From contig NZ_JAHXZM010000003.1 of NCBI RefSeq assembly GCF_019429535.1, forward strand, positions 186,001-250,000: a stretch of DNA of 64,000 bases, given 5' to 3'. Source of the stretch: Sphingomonas citricola. GTDB taxonomy: Bacteria > Pseudomonadota > Alphaproteobacteria > Sphingomonadales > Sphingomonadaceae. Shown here piece by piece: positions 44,365 to 52,462 of this stretch. The notes below the pieces were generated by a model. It made no database searches, had not been told where the DNA came from, and saw nothing but the letters and a program-made list of their open reading frames with translations. How positions within the stretch are numbered: the first letter of the stretch is position 1; each line of letters opens with the position of its first letter. Made by a program: the position numbers and the translations under genes.

Positions 44365-46599
44365 ATGTACGCCGGCGCCGAGCCCGCTTCACAATCGATC
44401 GTGCCACTGAAGCGCAGGCTGTCGGTGACCCCGGCTGTTGAGCTGGCGGTGCTGGCGGCGGTGCTCGCGGTCGCACTGGGCAGCTACTTTATCGTCCGCG
44501 GCGAGGGCGACCCCAAGGGATTGCTTGCCCCGCCGGTGATCGCGCTGGTGCTCGTCGCCAATCTGGCGGGCGGGATCGCGCTGATGATGCTCGCCGGTCG
44601 TCGCATCGCGCGGCGCCGCGCGGCCCGCTCGCCGGTCGGGGGTGAGGGACGGCTGCACGTCCGGCTCGTGCTGCTCTTCTCCGCGGTCGCGGCGGTGCCG
44701 GCGCTGCTGGTAACGATCTTCGCGTCGCTGCTGTTCCAGTACGGTGTGCAATTCTGGTATTCCGACCGCGCACGCAGCATGTTCGAGAATGCGGCGAGCC
44801 TCGCGCAGGAGAATTACACCAGCGAGCTCAACCGCGTGGCGCAGGAAACTGCCACGATGTCGAGCGACCTCGCGAACTACCTGCGCACCGACACGATCGA
44901 CAGCAAGCGGTTCAGCGAGGGGCTCGCGTACCAGCTATACCTGCGTAACCTGTCGGAGGCACTGATCGTCAGCCGCGGCGCCGACGGCGAGTTTCGCACT
45001 CTGGCCTTGCTCAACCCTTATGACCGCCCGTTGGAGCGCGTCGTCACCGCGCAGATGGTCGACAAGCTGGAGCGCGGCGGCCCGACCGTGATCGTACAGG
45101 GTGCCGACCGCGCCGGCGCGCTGACGCGGCTCGACTATCAGCCCAACACGTACCTTTACTCCGCGCGCGTGTTCGACCCGCAATTGTCCGCACAGATCGA
45201 CCGCGGTGCGGCGGTGCTCGGCGATTATCGGCAATTGCTCGAACGCGCGCGATTGCTGCAATTGCGCTTCAACGCCGCGTTGCTGATCATCTCGCTGCTG
45301 ATCGTCGGCTTCGCGGTGTGGATCGCGTTGCAGGTCGCGGACCGGCTCGTGCGTCCGGTCGGCGAATTGGTCGAGGCGGCGCGCCGGGTTGCGAACGGCG
45401 ACCTCGCCGCGCGCGTGCCGACGACGCTCGAACGCGACGAAGTCGGCGTCCTGTCGAATGCGTTCAATGCGATGACCTCGCGGCTGGAAACGCAGAACAC
45501 CGCGCTCGTCACCGCCAATACGCAATTGGAAAGCCGCCGCGCCTTGATCGAGGCAGTGATGTCGGGCGTGTCGGCGGGCGTGCTGTCGGTTGCCGAGGAT
45601 CGCACGATTCGGCTGATCAACAGTTCGGCGCAGACATTGCTCGGCCTCGAAACCTCGCCGATCGGACGCCCGCTCGCGAGCGTTGCGCCCGAGCTCGACC
45701 AATTGCTGTCCGACGGCGCGCGGGAGGGGGCGGTCCAGGTATCGGTCGCGGGCGAGCAGCGAACCTTCGCCGCGCGCGTTGCGCGGGACGGCTCGGGTCC
45801 GATCGTCACCTTCGACGACATCACGCAGCAATTGACCGACCAGCGCCGCGCCGCCTGGGCCGATGTCGCGCGCCGGATCGCGCACGAGATCAAGAACCCG
45901 CTCACCCCGATTCAGCTCGCCGCCGAGCGACTGCAACGCCGCTACGGCGGCAAGGTGGAGGAGGGCGACACCACCTTCGCGCGGTTGACCGACACGATCG
46001 TGCGTCAGGTCGGCGACCTGCGCCGTATGGTCGACGAATTCTCTTCCTTCGCGCGAATGCCCAAGCCCGTGTTCCGCCACGAATCGCTGCTCGACATCGC
46101 GCGGCAGACGATGTTCCTCCACGAGGTCGCGCACCCGCGCATCCGCTTCACGCTCGACCACGACGATCCGGCGCCGACGCTGGTTTGCGATCGCCGGCAA
46201 TTGGGTCAGGCATTGACCAACGTCGTCAAGAACGCGGTCGAGGCAGTCGAGGCATCCGACCGGGCCGACGCCGCGATCACGATGCGATTGGCGGGCGACG
46301 ACCACCGCGTGACGATCAGCGTCGCCGACACCGGCGTTGGCTTGCCCGCCGAGCGCGAGCGGATCGTCGAGCCGTATATGACGACGCGCGCGCGCGGCAC
46401 AGGCCTCGGCCTCGCGATCGTCAAGAAGATCGTTGAGGAACATCACGGGTCGATCGCGTTTGATGATCGTCCGGGTGGCGGCACGATCGTCACGCTTACC
46501 TTCGAGCCCGACCTGCTTGAACCGCTCGCGCAGGACGACGACCAAGACGACCAGCACGACGATCGCACGATCGCCGCTTTGACCAGGAGCCGGAACTAA
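44365..46599 (+). CDS. ntrY: NtrY membrane histidine kinase
   Basis: Membrane sensor kinase (744 residues) paired with NtrX. Two N-terminal helices (about 25-80) and a third (about 95-125) precede a periplasmic sensor region, another helix near 305-325, a HAMP linker, a PAS domain (about 390-490) and the kinase with IAHEIKNPLTPIQLAAERL and RARGTGLGLAIVKKI. Family work links NtrYX to nitrogen and redox or envelope responses. ntrX follows 4 bases downstream. The 58-base gap from ntrC may hold a separate promoter. Confidence 0.94.
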   Translation: MYAGAEPASQSIVPLKRRLSVTPAVELAVLAAVLAVALGSYFIVRGEGDPKGLLAPPVIALVLVANLAGGIALMMLAGRRIARRRAARSPVGGEGRLHVRLVLLFSAVAAVPALLVTIFASLLFQYGVQFWYSDRARSMFENAASLAQENYTSELNRVAQETATMSSDLANYLRTDTIDSKRFSEGLAYQLYLRNLSEALIVSRGADGEFRTLALLNPYDRPLERVVTAQMVDKLERGGPTVIVQGADRAGALTRLDYQPNTYLYSARVFDPQLSAQIDRGAAVLGDYRQLLERARLLQLRFNAALLIISLLIVGFAVWIALQVADRLVRPVGELVEAARRVANGDLAARVPTTLERDEVGVLSNAFNAMTSRLETQNTALVTANTQLESRRALIEAVMSGVSAGVLSVAEDRTIRLINSSAQTLLGLETSPIGRPLASVAPELDQLLSDGAREGAVQVSVAGEQRTFAARVARDGSGPIVTFDDITQQLTDQRRAAWADVARRIAHEIKNPLTPIQLAAERLQRRYGGKVEEGDTTFARLTDTIVRQVGDLRRMVDEFSSFARMPKPVFRHESLLDIARQTMFLHEVAHPRIRFTLDHDDPAPTLVCDRRQLGQALTNVVKNAVEAVEASDRADAAITMRLAGDDHRVTISVADTGVGLPAERERIVEPYMTTRARGTGLGLAIVKKIVEEHHGSIAFDDRPGGGTIVTLTFEPDLLEPLAQDDDQDDQHDDRTIAALTRSRN

Positions 46600-46603
46600 C
46601 CGC

Positions 46604-47974
46604 ATGGCGATCGACATTCTCGTCGTCGACGACGAACTCGACATTCGCGAACTCGTGGCCGGCGTGCTCGAAGACGAGGGCTATGACACGCGCGTCGCCG
46701 CCGACAGCGACAGCACGCTGGAGGCGATCGCGACCAGGCGACCGAGCCTCGTGCTGCTCGACGTGTGGCTGCAGGGCTCGCGGCTCGACGGGCTCGAACT
46801 GCTCGACGAGATCAAGCGGCGCGATCCTTCAATTCCCGTACTGGTGATCTCCGGGCACGGCACGCTCGACACCGCGGTGGCGGCGATCCGCAAGGGCGCG
46901 GCCGACTTCATCGAGAAGCCGTTCCAGGCCGAGCGCCTGCTGCTGATGGTCGAGCGCGCGACCGAGACCGAGCGGCTGAGGGCCGAGGTCGCCTCGCTGC
47001 GCGCCGCGGCGGGCAGGGCGGTCGACCTGACCGGCAATTCGACCGCGATCAACGCGGTGCGCGCGACGCTGAAGCGCGTTGCGGGAACCGGCAGCCGCAC
47101 GCTCATCATGGGGCCGGCTGGTGTGGGGAAGGAGGTCGCCGCGCGGCTGCTACACGGCTGGAGCCAGCGTGCACACGCCAATTTCGTACTGATGAGCGCC
47201 GCCGGCATGGCACCCGAGCGCGTCGAGGAGGAACTGTTCGGGGTCGAGGAGAATGGCGACCTCAAGCGAACCGGCCTGCTCGAGCAGGCGCACGGCGGGA
47301 CATTGTTCCTCGACGAGATCGCCGACATGCCGATGGCGACGCAGGCGAGGATACTGCGCGTGCTGACCGATCAGAGCTTCACGCGGGTAGGGGGCACGCG
47401 CGTCGTCAAGGTCGACATCCGCGTCGTCTCGGCCACCGCGCGCGACCTGCCGGTGGAGATCGCCGAAGGGCGGTTCCGCGAAGACCTCTACTACCGCCTG
47501 AACGTCGTGCCCGTCGTCATCCCGTCGCTGTCCGAGCGCCGCGAGGACATCCCGCCGCTCGTCGAGCATTTCGTCGCGCATTACGCCGCCGAACGCCGCG
47601 TCGCGGTACCGCAGATCGCGACCGAGGCGATGGTCGCGCTGCAATCCTACGACTGGCCGGGCAACGTGCGCGAATTGCGCAACGTCGTCGAGCGGACGAT
47701 CATTCTCGCACCGGGCAATCGCATCGGGCGGATCGACGTCGATCTGCTCCCGGCCGAGGTGCTGGGCGATCAGGCATCGGGTGCTGGCAGCAGCGCGATC
47801 ATGGGTGCCCCGTTGCGCGAGGCGCGCGAGACGTTCGAGCGCGAATATCTGCGCGTTCAGATCCGGCGTTTCTCGGGCAATATCTCGCGCACCGCGAGCT
47901 TCATCGGGATGGAGCGGTCCGCGCTGCACCGCAAACTCAAGCTGCTCGGCATCACCGAGACGCGCGAGGACTGA
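46604..47974 (+). CDS. ntrX: NtrX response regulator lacking GAFTGA
   Basis: Response regulator partner of NtrY; 456 residues. Receiver domain with D53 in VLLDVWLQG; AAA+ domain with Walker A GPAGVGKE and Walker B GTLFLDEIADMP; Fis-type HTH (GNISRTASFIGMERSALHRK). Where NtrC has HERGAFTGAAQRTAGRFEQA, NtrX reads VEENGDLKRTGLLEQA, so the GAFTGA loop is deleted. It probably does not activate sigma-54 polymerase and may regulate sigma-70 promoters instead. A 6-bp hairpin (CCCGCG/CGCGGG, 47997-48016) follows the stop. Confidence 0.95.
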   Translation: MAIDILVVDDELDIRELVAGVLEDEGYDTRVAADSDSTLEAIATRRPSLVLLDVWLQGSRLDGLELLDEIKRRDPSIPVLVISGHGTLDTAVAAIRKGAADFIEKPFQAERLLLMVERATETERLRAEVASLRAAAGRAVDLTGNSTAINAVRATLKRVAGTGSRTLIMGPAGVGKEVAARLLHGWSQRAHANFVLMSAAGMAPERVEEELFGVEENGDLKRTGLLEQAHGGTLFLDEIADMPMATQARILRVLTDQSFTRVGGTRVVKVDIRVVSATARDLPVEIAEGRFREDLYYRLNVVPVVIPSLSERREDIPPLVEHFVAHYAAERRVAVPQIATEAMVALQSYDWPGNVRELRNVVERTIILAPGNRIGRIDVDLLPAEVLGDQASGAGSSAIMGAPLREARETFEREYLRVQIRRFSGNISRTASFIGMERSALHRKLKLLGITETRED

Positions 47975-48116
47975 GATCGCGTCGTCACTTATCACACCCG
48001 CGGCACTGGACGCGGGCCGACACGTTACATAGCTTTAAGAGTGCACACGTTTTCAATGCCGACGCCGGGCACCGGCGCATCGCGGGGAACCTCCCGCCAA
48101 GAACATGGAAGTCCAC

Positions 48117-48599
48117 ATGGCCGACAAGCAGACCTCGCTCCAGGACCTGTTCCTCAATTCGCTGCGCAAATCGAAGACGCCGGTGACGATGTTCCTCGTC
48201 AAGGGCGTGAAGCTGCAGGGGATCGTCACCTGGTTCGACAATTTCTCGGTGCTGCTGCGCCGCGACGGCCAGTCGCAGCTGATCTACAAGCACGCAATCT
48301 CGACGATCATGCCCGCCGGGCAGATCGACGTCGAGGGGATCGTCGGTTCGCTCGGAGAAAACACGCGCAAGCAGCCGTTGTTGCAGGACATTTTCCTGAA
48401 CGCGGTGCGCAAATCCGAGGATCCGGTGACGATGTTCCTCGTCAACGGCGTGATGCTGCAGGGCGCGATCGCGGCATTCGACCTGTTCTGCATGCTGCTC
48501 CAGCGCGACGGCATGTCGCAGCTCGTCTACAAGCATGCGGTGTCGACGATCCAGCCGTCGCACCCGCTCAACCTCGCCGAGGAGCAGGACGAGGATTGA
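48117..48599 (+). CDS. hfq: Tandem Hfq RNA chaperone (two Sm domains)
   Basis: RNA chaperone for small-RNA regulation, 160 residues instead of the usual 70-100, because the whole Hfq core is present twice (about 7-66 and 88-147, offset exactly 81 residues), joined by a 21-residue linker and ending in an acidic tail (EEQDED). Both copies keep the proximal-face residues: Q9-D10 and Q90-D91, YKHA with K58-H59 and K139-H140, and the FLVxGVxLQG strand. The arginine rim differs: RKSK in copy 1, RKSED in copy 2. ATG 48117 is preferred to ATG 48105 because GGAAG lies upstream. Three subunits could form the six-fold ring. hflX follows, as usual. Confidence 0.95.
   Translation: MADKQTSLQDLFLNSLRKSKTPVTMFLVKGVKLQGIVTWFDNFSVLLRRDGQSQLIYKHAISTIMPAGQIDVEGIVGSLGENTRKQPLLQDIFLNAVRKSEDPVTMFLVNGVMLQGAIAAFDLFCMLLQRDGMSQLVYKHAVSTIQPSHPLNLAEEQDED
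48180..48445 (+). repeat. Direct repeat inside hfq
   Basis: A 23-base identical stretch occurs at 48180-48202 and 48423-48445, coding PVTMFLV(K/N) in both Sm domains. It is offset by 243 bases, the domain period, and reflects the internal duplication of hfq. Confidence 0.9.
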
Positions 48600-48624
48600 G
48601 CGTGCGGCTGGTGGAGATGCGCGC

Positions 48625-49917
48625 GTGAGCGGCGGGTTCGAGCGCGATCGCGACGAATTCGCGCGCGGCGCCAAGGCGATCGTGGTGTTTCCCGATCTGG
48701 GCGGCTCGTCGCGCGATGCGGACGCTCGTCTTGAGGAAACGGCGGGTCTCGCCGCGGCGATCGGAGTCGAGGTTGTGGACCGCGTCGCGCTGCGCGTCCG
48801 GACGCCGCGCGCGGCGACGCTGATCGGCAGCGGCCAGATCGAGGAGCTCGCTGCGCGCGCGCGGATGGAGGAAGCCCAACTCGTCGTGTTCGACGGCGCG
48901 CTGACCCCGATCCAGCAGCGTAACCTCGAAACCGCGCTAGAGACCAAGGTGATCGATCGCACCGGGCTCATCCTCGAAATCTTCGGTGAGCGCGCGGCAA
49001 CCGCCGAGGGGCGTCTGCAGGTCGAACTCGCGCATCTCGACTACCAATCGGGGCGGCTCGTGCGCAGCTGGACCCACCTCGAGCGGCAGCGCGGCGGCTT
49101 CGGCTTTCTGGGCGGCCCGGGCGAGACGCAGATCGAGGCCGACCGCCGCCTGATCCGCGATCGCATGGCGCGCCTGCGCCGCGAACTGGATCAGGTGACG
49201 CGGACGCGCGGGCTACACCGCGAACGCCGCCAGCGTGCGCCGTGGCCGGTGATCGCGCTCGTCGGTTACACCAATGCCGGCAAGTCGACGCTGTTCAACC
49301 GGCTGACCGGCAGCCACGTGATGGCGGAGGACCTGCTGTTCGCGACGCTCGACCCGACGCTGCGACAGATTTCGCTGCCGGGGATCGACAAGGCGATCCT
49401 GTCCGACACGGTCGGTTTCGTCTCCGAACTGCCGACGCAACTCGTGGCGGCGTTCAAGGCGACGCTGGAGGAAGTCGTGTCGGCTGACCTGCTGATCCAC
49501 GTCCGCGATATCGCGCATCCCGACAGCGAAGCGCAGCGCGCCGACGTCGAGGCGGTACTCGAGGAGATCGGCGTCGACGAGACCACGCCGCGGATAGAGG
49601 CGTGGAACAAGCTCGACCTGATCGACGCGGAGGATCGCGCGGCGTTACTCGCCGACGCGCACCGCCGCGACGACGTGATGACGATCTCGGCGCTGACCGG
49701 GGAAGAGGTCGACGACCTGATCCGCCAGGCGGCGGCGCGCCTGACCACCGGGCACCGCCGCTACGTCATCGCGCTCGATCCCGCCGACGGTGCCGGCGCG
49801 GCATGGCTGCATCAGCACGGCGAGGTTCTGTCGCACCATGTCGAGGGTGATCGCGCCCGGTACGAGGTGCGTATGGCGGAGCGGGATTTCGACCGCTTTC
49901 AGCAGCGGACGCATTGA
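48625..49917 (+). CDS. hflX: HflX ribosome-associated GTPase
   Basis: GTPase that splits stalled or stressed ribosomes; 430 residues. An N-terminal HflX domain (about 20-190, with the GGFGFLGGPGETQIEADRR loop) is followed by a coiled region and the G domain: G1 GYTNAGKST, G3 DTVGFVSELP, G4 NKLD. It starts at GTG 48625 with GGAG 9 bases upstream; the open frame upstream to 48535 is hfq shadow. It lies right after hfq, a conserved pairing. Confidence 0.94.
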   Translation: MSGGFERDRDEFARGAKAIVVFPDLGGSSRDADARLEETAGLAAAIGVEVVDRVALRVRTPRAATLIGSGQIEELAARARMEEAQLVVFDGALTPIQQRNLETALETKVIDRTGLILEIFGERAATAEGRLQVELAHLDYQSGRLVRSWTHLERQRGGFGFLGGPGETQIEADRRLIRDRMARLRRELDQVTRTRGLHRERRQRAPWPVIALVGYTNAGKSTLFNRLTGSHVMAEDLLFATLDPTLRQISLPGIDKAILSDTVGFVSELPTQLVAAFKATLEEVVSADLLIHVRDIAHPDSEAQRADVEAVLEEIGVDETTPRIEAWNKLDLIDAEDRAALLADAHRRDDVMTISALTGEEVDDLIRQAAARLTTGHRRYVIALDPADGAGAAWLHQHGEVLSHHVEGDRARYEVRMAERDFDRFQQRTH

Positions 49918-49942
49918 GCGTCGCGCTAGGCTGGACGATGTG

Positions 49943-50704
49943 TCAGCGCGGGTCGCGGTCAGCCACGGCCTGTTTGACCTGCTGCCACAGCGTTTCCTGT
50001 TCTTCGAGGCTCAACGACGCTAGATCGGCGCGGTTTTCCATCGCGCGAAAGCGGGCCTCGAACTTCGCTGTCGCGCGGCGTAGTGCCTGTTCGGGATCGA
50101 TGTTCAGGTGTCGCGCCCAATTGACGGTGGCGAACAGTACATCGCCCAATTCGTCCTCGCGCGCGTCGTGATCGGCAGCGGCTTCGACTTCGCGCAATTC
50201 CTCCTCGATCTTCGCACGCGGGCCGGCAACGTCGGGCCAGTCGAAGCCGACGCGCGCGGCACGGTTCTGGATCTTCTCCGCGCGCTTCAATGCCGGAAGT
50301 CCCAGTGCGACACCGTCGAGCACGCCGGACGCGCCTTTGGCACGACGCTCGGCTGCCTTGACGCTTTCCCACTGGTGGTGGCCACCATCGCTCGCGTCGC
50401 CGAAGATGTGCGGATGACGGCGCTCCATCTTGTCGCTGATCGCGGCGACGACGTCGTCGAAGGAAAAGAGGCCGGCTTCCTCCGCGATGCGGCTGTGAAA
50501 GACGACCTGGAGGAGGAGATCGCCTAGCTCGTCATTCAATTCCGGCATGTCGCGGCGCGCGATCGCGTCAGCGACCTCATAGGCTTCCTCAATCGTGTAG
50601 GGCGCGATCGTCTCAAACGTCTGCGCGCGATCCCATTCGCAACCGTCTGGCGAACGGAGCCGTCGCATGATGGTTAGAAGGCGGTCAATCACGTCTCGTC
50701 TCAC
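49943..50704 (-). CDS. mazG: MazG nucleoside triphosphate pyrophosphohydrolase
   Basis: House-cleaning enzyme hydrolysing NTPs to NMP and pyrophosphate; 253 residues. Two MazG repeats are visible: the first with WDRAQTFETIAPYTIEEAYEVADA and ELNDELGDLLLQVVFHSRIAEE, the second with EELREVEAA and EDELGDVLFATVNWARHL. The start is GTG 50704, overlapping an AT-rich dyad element; GTG 50692 is an alternative. It is the last gene of the long minus-strand block and converges on hflX. Confidence 0.93.
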   Translation of the reverse strand: MRRDVIDRLLTIMRRLRSPDGCEWDRAQTFETIAPYTIEEAYEVADAIARRDMPELNDELGDLLLQVVFHSRIAEEAGLFSFDDVVAAISDKMERRHPHIFGDASDGGHHQWESVKAAERRAKGASGVLDGVALGLPALKRAEKIQNRAARVGFDWPDVAGPRAKIEEELREVEAAADHDAREDELGDVLFATVNWARHLNIDPEQALRRATAKFEARFRAMENRADLASLSLEEQETLWQQVKQAVADRDPR

Positions 50705-50747
50705 CCGTAAATCAAAAGTTGATAATATACATTATGTAAAGCGGGTG
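50702..50747. promoter_or_regulatory. AT-rich nested dyad at the mazG start
   Basis: CACCCG (50702-50707) and CGGGTG (50742-50747) enclose 34 AT-rich bases containing ATCAA-AAG-TTGAT (50711-50723) and the near-palindrome ATAATATACATTAT (50722-50735). In such GC-rich DNA this is conspicuous. It covers the gap between the 54-aa membrane protein gene and mazG, including the mazG start codon, and may be a promoter/operator or a translation-controlling hairpin. Confidence 0.4.
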
Positions 50748-50751
50748 TAGT

Positions 50752-50916
50752 TTATCGCAGGGCTGAAATCACCGCGACGGCCACTCCAAATACCACAACC
50801 CAAGCAATTGCGTAGCGCACTAGCGTCCCGATCGGCACACGACGACTCGCCAGCGCCGCTACAGGCAATACGAGGACGAGCAGGCACAATACTGCCTGCA
50901 TGACGCGATCGCTCAC
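50752..50916 (-). CDS. 54-aa membrane protein, two hydrophobic segments
   Basis: A small frame read on the same strand between the MBL hydrolase and mazG genes. It starts at GTG 50916, overlapping the MBL stop by four bases (GTGA), and ends at TAA 50752. Segment one (MQAVLCLLVLVLPVAALA) and segment two (YAIAWVVVFGVAVAVISAL) are separated by SRRVPIGTLVR, giving a likely hairpin with the basic loop in the cytoplasm. The overlap and hydrophobic pattern support a real gene. I recall similar short proteins beside MBL genes in sphingomonads; function unknown. Confidence 0.65.
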   Translation of the reverse strand: MSDRVMQAVLCLLVLVLPVAALASRRVPIGTLVRYAIAWVVVFGVAVAVISALR

Positions 50917-51677
50917 CAGCGGCGCTCCCAGCCGTCGAATCCGGGCTCCACCCCTGCCGGCAGCTCATCGCACAGCGTCCGATAGTCCATTGACTGGTCC
51001 ATGTGGATCAACGCCGCCTTTTGCGGCGCGAGTTCGTTGATCCAGCCAAGCACCGTCGGCAGATCGGCGTGCGACGGATGCGGGCGTCGTCGCAATGCGT
51101 CGACGATCCAGACGTCCAGCCCGGCATAGAGGCTCCGCAGATCGTCGGTCATGCCGCTCACATCGGTGGCATAGCCGACCGATCGCTGCCCGGCCTCGAA
51201 CCGCAGTCCGGCCGAGGTGATCGATCCGTGCGGCTGGTCGGCGACGCGAACGCGAATGTTCCCGATCGTCAGATCATCGCTGAGCGGCCGGAGGTCGACC
51301 GTCGGCGGATAACCGCCCGCACCCTCGAATACGTAACCGAACTGACGGCGCAGCGCCGCCGCGGTTGCTGCGCGCGCGTAGCCCGGCACCGGGTTGCCGC
51401 GCGCGTGATAGATCTGGCGGAGATCATCGATCCCGAAGACGTGGTCGGCATGCGCGTGGGTCCAGATCACCGCGTCAACGACGCCGACGTCCGCCGCCAG
51501 CAATTGCTCGCGCATGTCGGGCCCGGTGTCGACGAGGATGCGCGTTCCCTCGTGCTCGACCAGGATGGCGGCACGCGTCCGGCGGTTGCGCGGCTCACTC
51601 GGATCGCAGGCACCCCAATAGTTGCCGATGCGCGGCACGCCCGACGACGTGCCAGACCCGAGAATGCGGACCTTCAC
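50913..51677 (-). CDS. MBL-fold metallohydrolase (PhnP-like)
   Basis: A 254-residue metallo-beta-lactamase-fold hydrolase. It opens with ILGSGTSSGVPRIG, typical of the PhnP/RNase Z branch, and carries the metal motif THAHADHVFGIDDLR; HPSHADLP and HMDQSMDY supply later ligands. A phosphodiesterase acting on small cyclic or nucleotide phosphates is the likely activity. It overlaps tatD-like (ATGA) upstream and the small membrane gene downstream by four bases. Confidence 0.88.
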   Translation of the reverse strand: MKVRILGSGTSSGVPRIGNYWGACDPSEPRNRRTRAAILVEHEGTRILVDTGPDMREQLLAADVGVVDAVIWTHAHADHVFGIDDLRQIYHARGNPVPGYARAATAAALRRQFGYVFEGAGGYPPTVDLRPLSDDLTIGNIRVRVADQPHGSITSAGLRFEAGQRSVGYATDVSGMTDDLRSLYAGLDVWIVDALRRRPHPSHADLPTVLGWINELAPQKAALIHMDQSMDYRTLCDELPAGVEPGFDGWERRW

Positions 51678-52462
51678 GCCCCTGCCCGCGCCTTCGTCTT
51701 GTCGAACAGATCGTGGAAGTTTCGCGCCGTATATGCCTGTAAGTCCGCGACACTTTCGCCACGCAGGTTCGCGAGGAATGCCGCGGTGTCGGCGACGAAG
51801 CCCGGCTCCCCCGTCTTCCCGCGATGCGGCACCGGGGCCAGGAACGGCGCGTCGGTCTCGATCAGCAATCGCTCGCGCGGAAGCCGCGCCGCCGTCGCCT
51901 GCAGGTCGCGCGCATTCTTGAACGTCACGATACCCGAGATCGAGATGTAGAGGCCGAGGTCGAGCGCCTTGTCCGCGAACGCGGCGCTGGCGGTGAAACA
52001 GTGGATGACGCCGGTATAGGCGCCCTGCTCCATCTCCTCGCTTAGCAGCGCGATTGTGTCGTCTTCCGCGTCGCGGGTATGGACGATGAGCGGCACGCGC
52101 GCCTCGCGCGCAGCGGCGATGTGCGAGCGGAAACTCGCCTGTTGGCGCAGGCGATCCGAATGGTCGTAGAAATAGTCGAGCCCGCTCTCGCCGATCCCGA
52201 CGACGCGCGGATGCGCGGCGCGCTCGACCAGCTTCGCGGTGTCGATATGGGGGTGCTGGTCGGCCTCGTGCGGGTGGATGCCGACGCTCGCCCAGACATC
52301 GGGCTCACGCTCGGCGGTGGCGAGCACGTCGTGCCACTCCCGCTCGCGCGTCGAGATGTTGAGCATCGCGGTTACGCCGCGCGCACGCGCGCGTTCCAGC
52401 ACCGCCCGCTGGTCCTCCGCGAGCCCTTTGTAGTTCAGGTGGCAGTGGCTGTCCGCCAGCAT
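51674..52462 (-). CDS. TatD-family metal-dependent DNase
   Basis: A 262-residue TIM-barrel hydrolase with the TatD/YcfH set: DSHCHLNY (HxH), IGESGLDYFYD, HTRDAEDD, VIHCFTASA and ETDAPFLAPVPHRG. YcfH-type relatives commonly sit between metG and holB, as here. Its start shares one base with the metG stop (TGATG). Confidence 0.93.
   Translation of the reverse strand: MLADSHCHLNYKGLAEDQRAVLERARARGVTAMLNISTREREWHDVLATAEREPDVWASVGIHPHEADQHPHIDTAKLVERAAHPRVVGIGESGLDYFYDHSDRLRQQASFRSHIAAAREARVPLIVHTRDAEDDTIALLSEEMEQGAYTGVIHCFTASAAFADKALDLGLYISISGIVTFKNARDLQATAARLPRERLLIETDAPFLAPVPHRGKTGEPGFVADTAAFLANLRGESVADLQAYTARNFHDLFDKTKARAGA

Noticed and set aside
50732..50968. 78-codon minus-strand frame over the small membrane gene
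   Set aside because: Different frame from the hydrophobic 54-residue protein, with no membrane pattern and no stop/start coupling.
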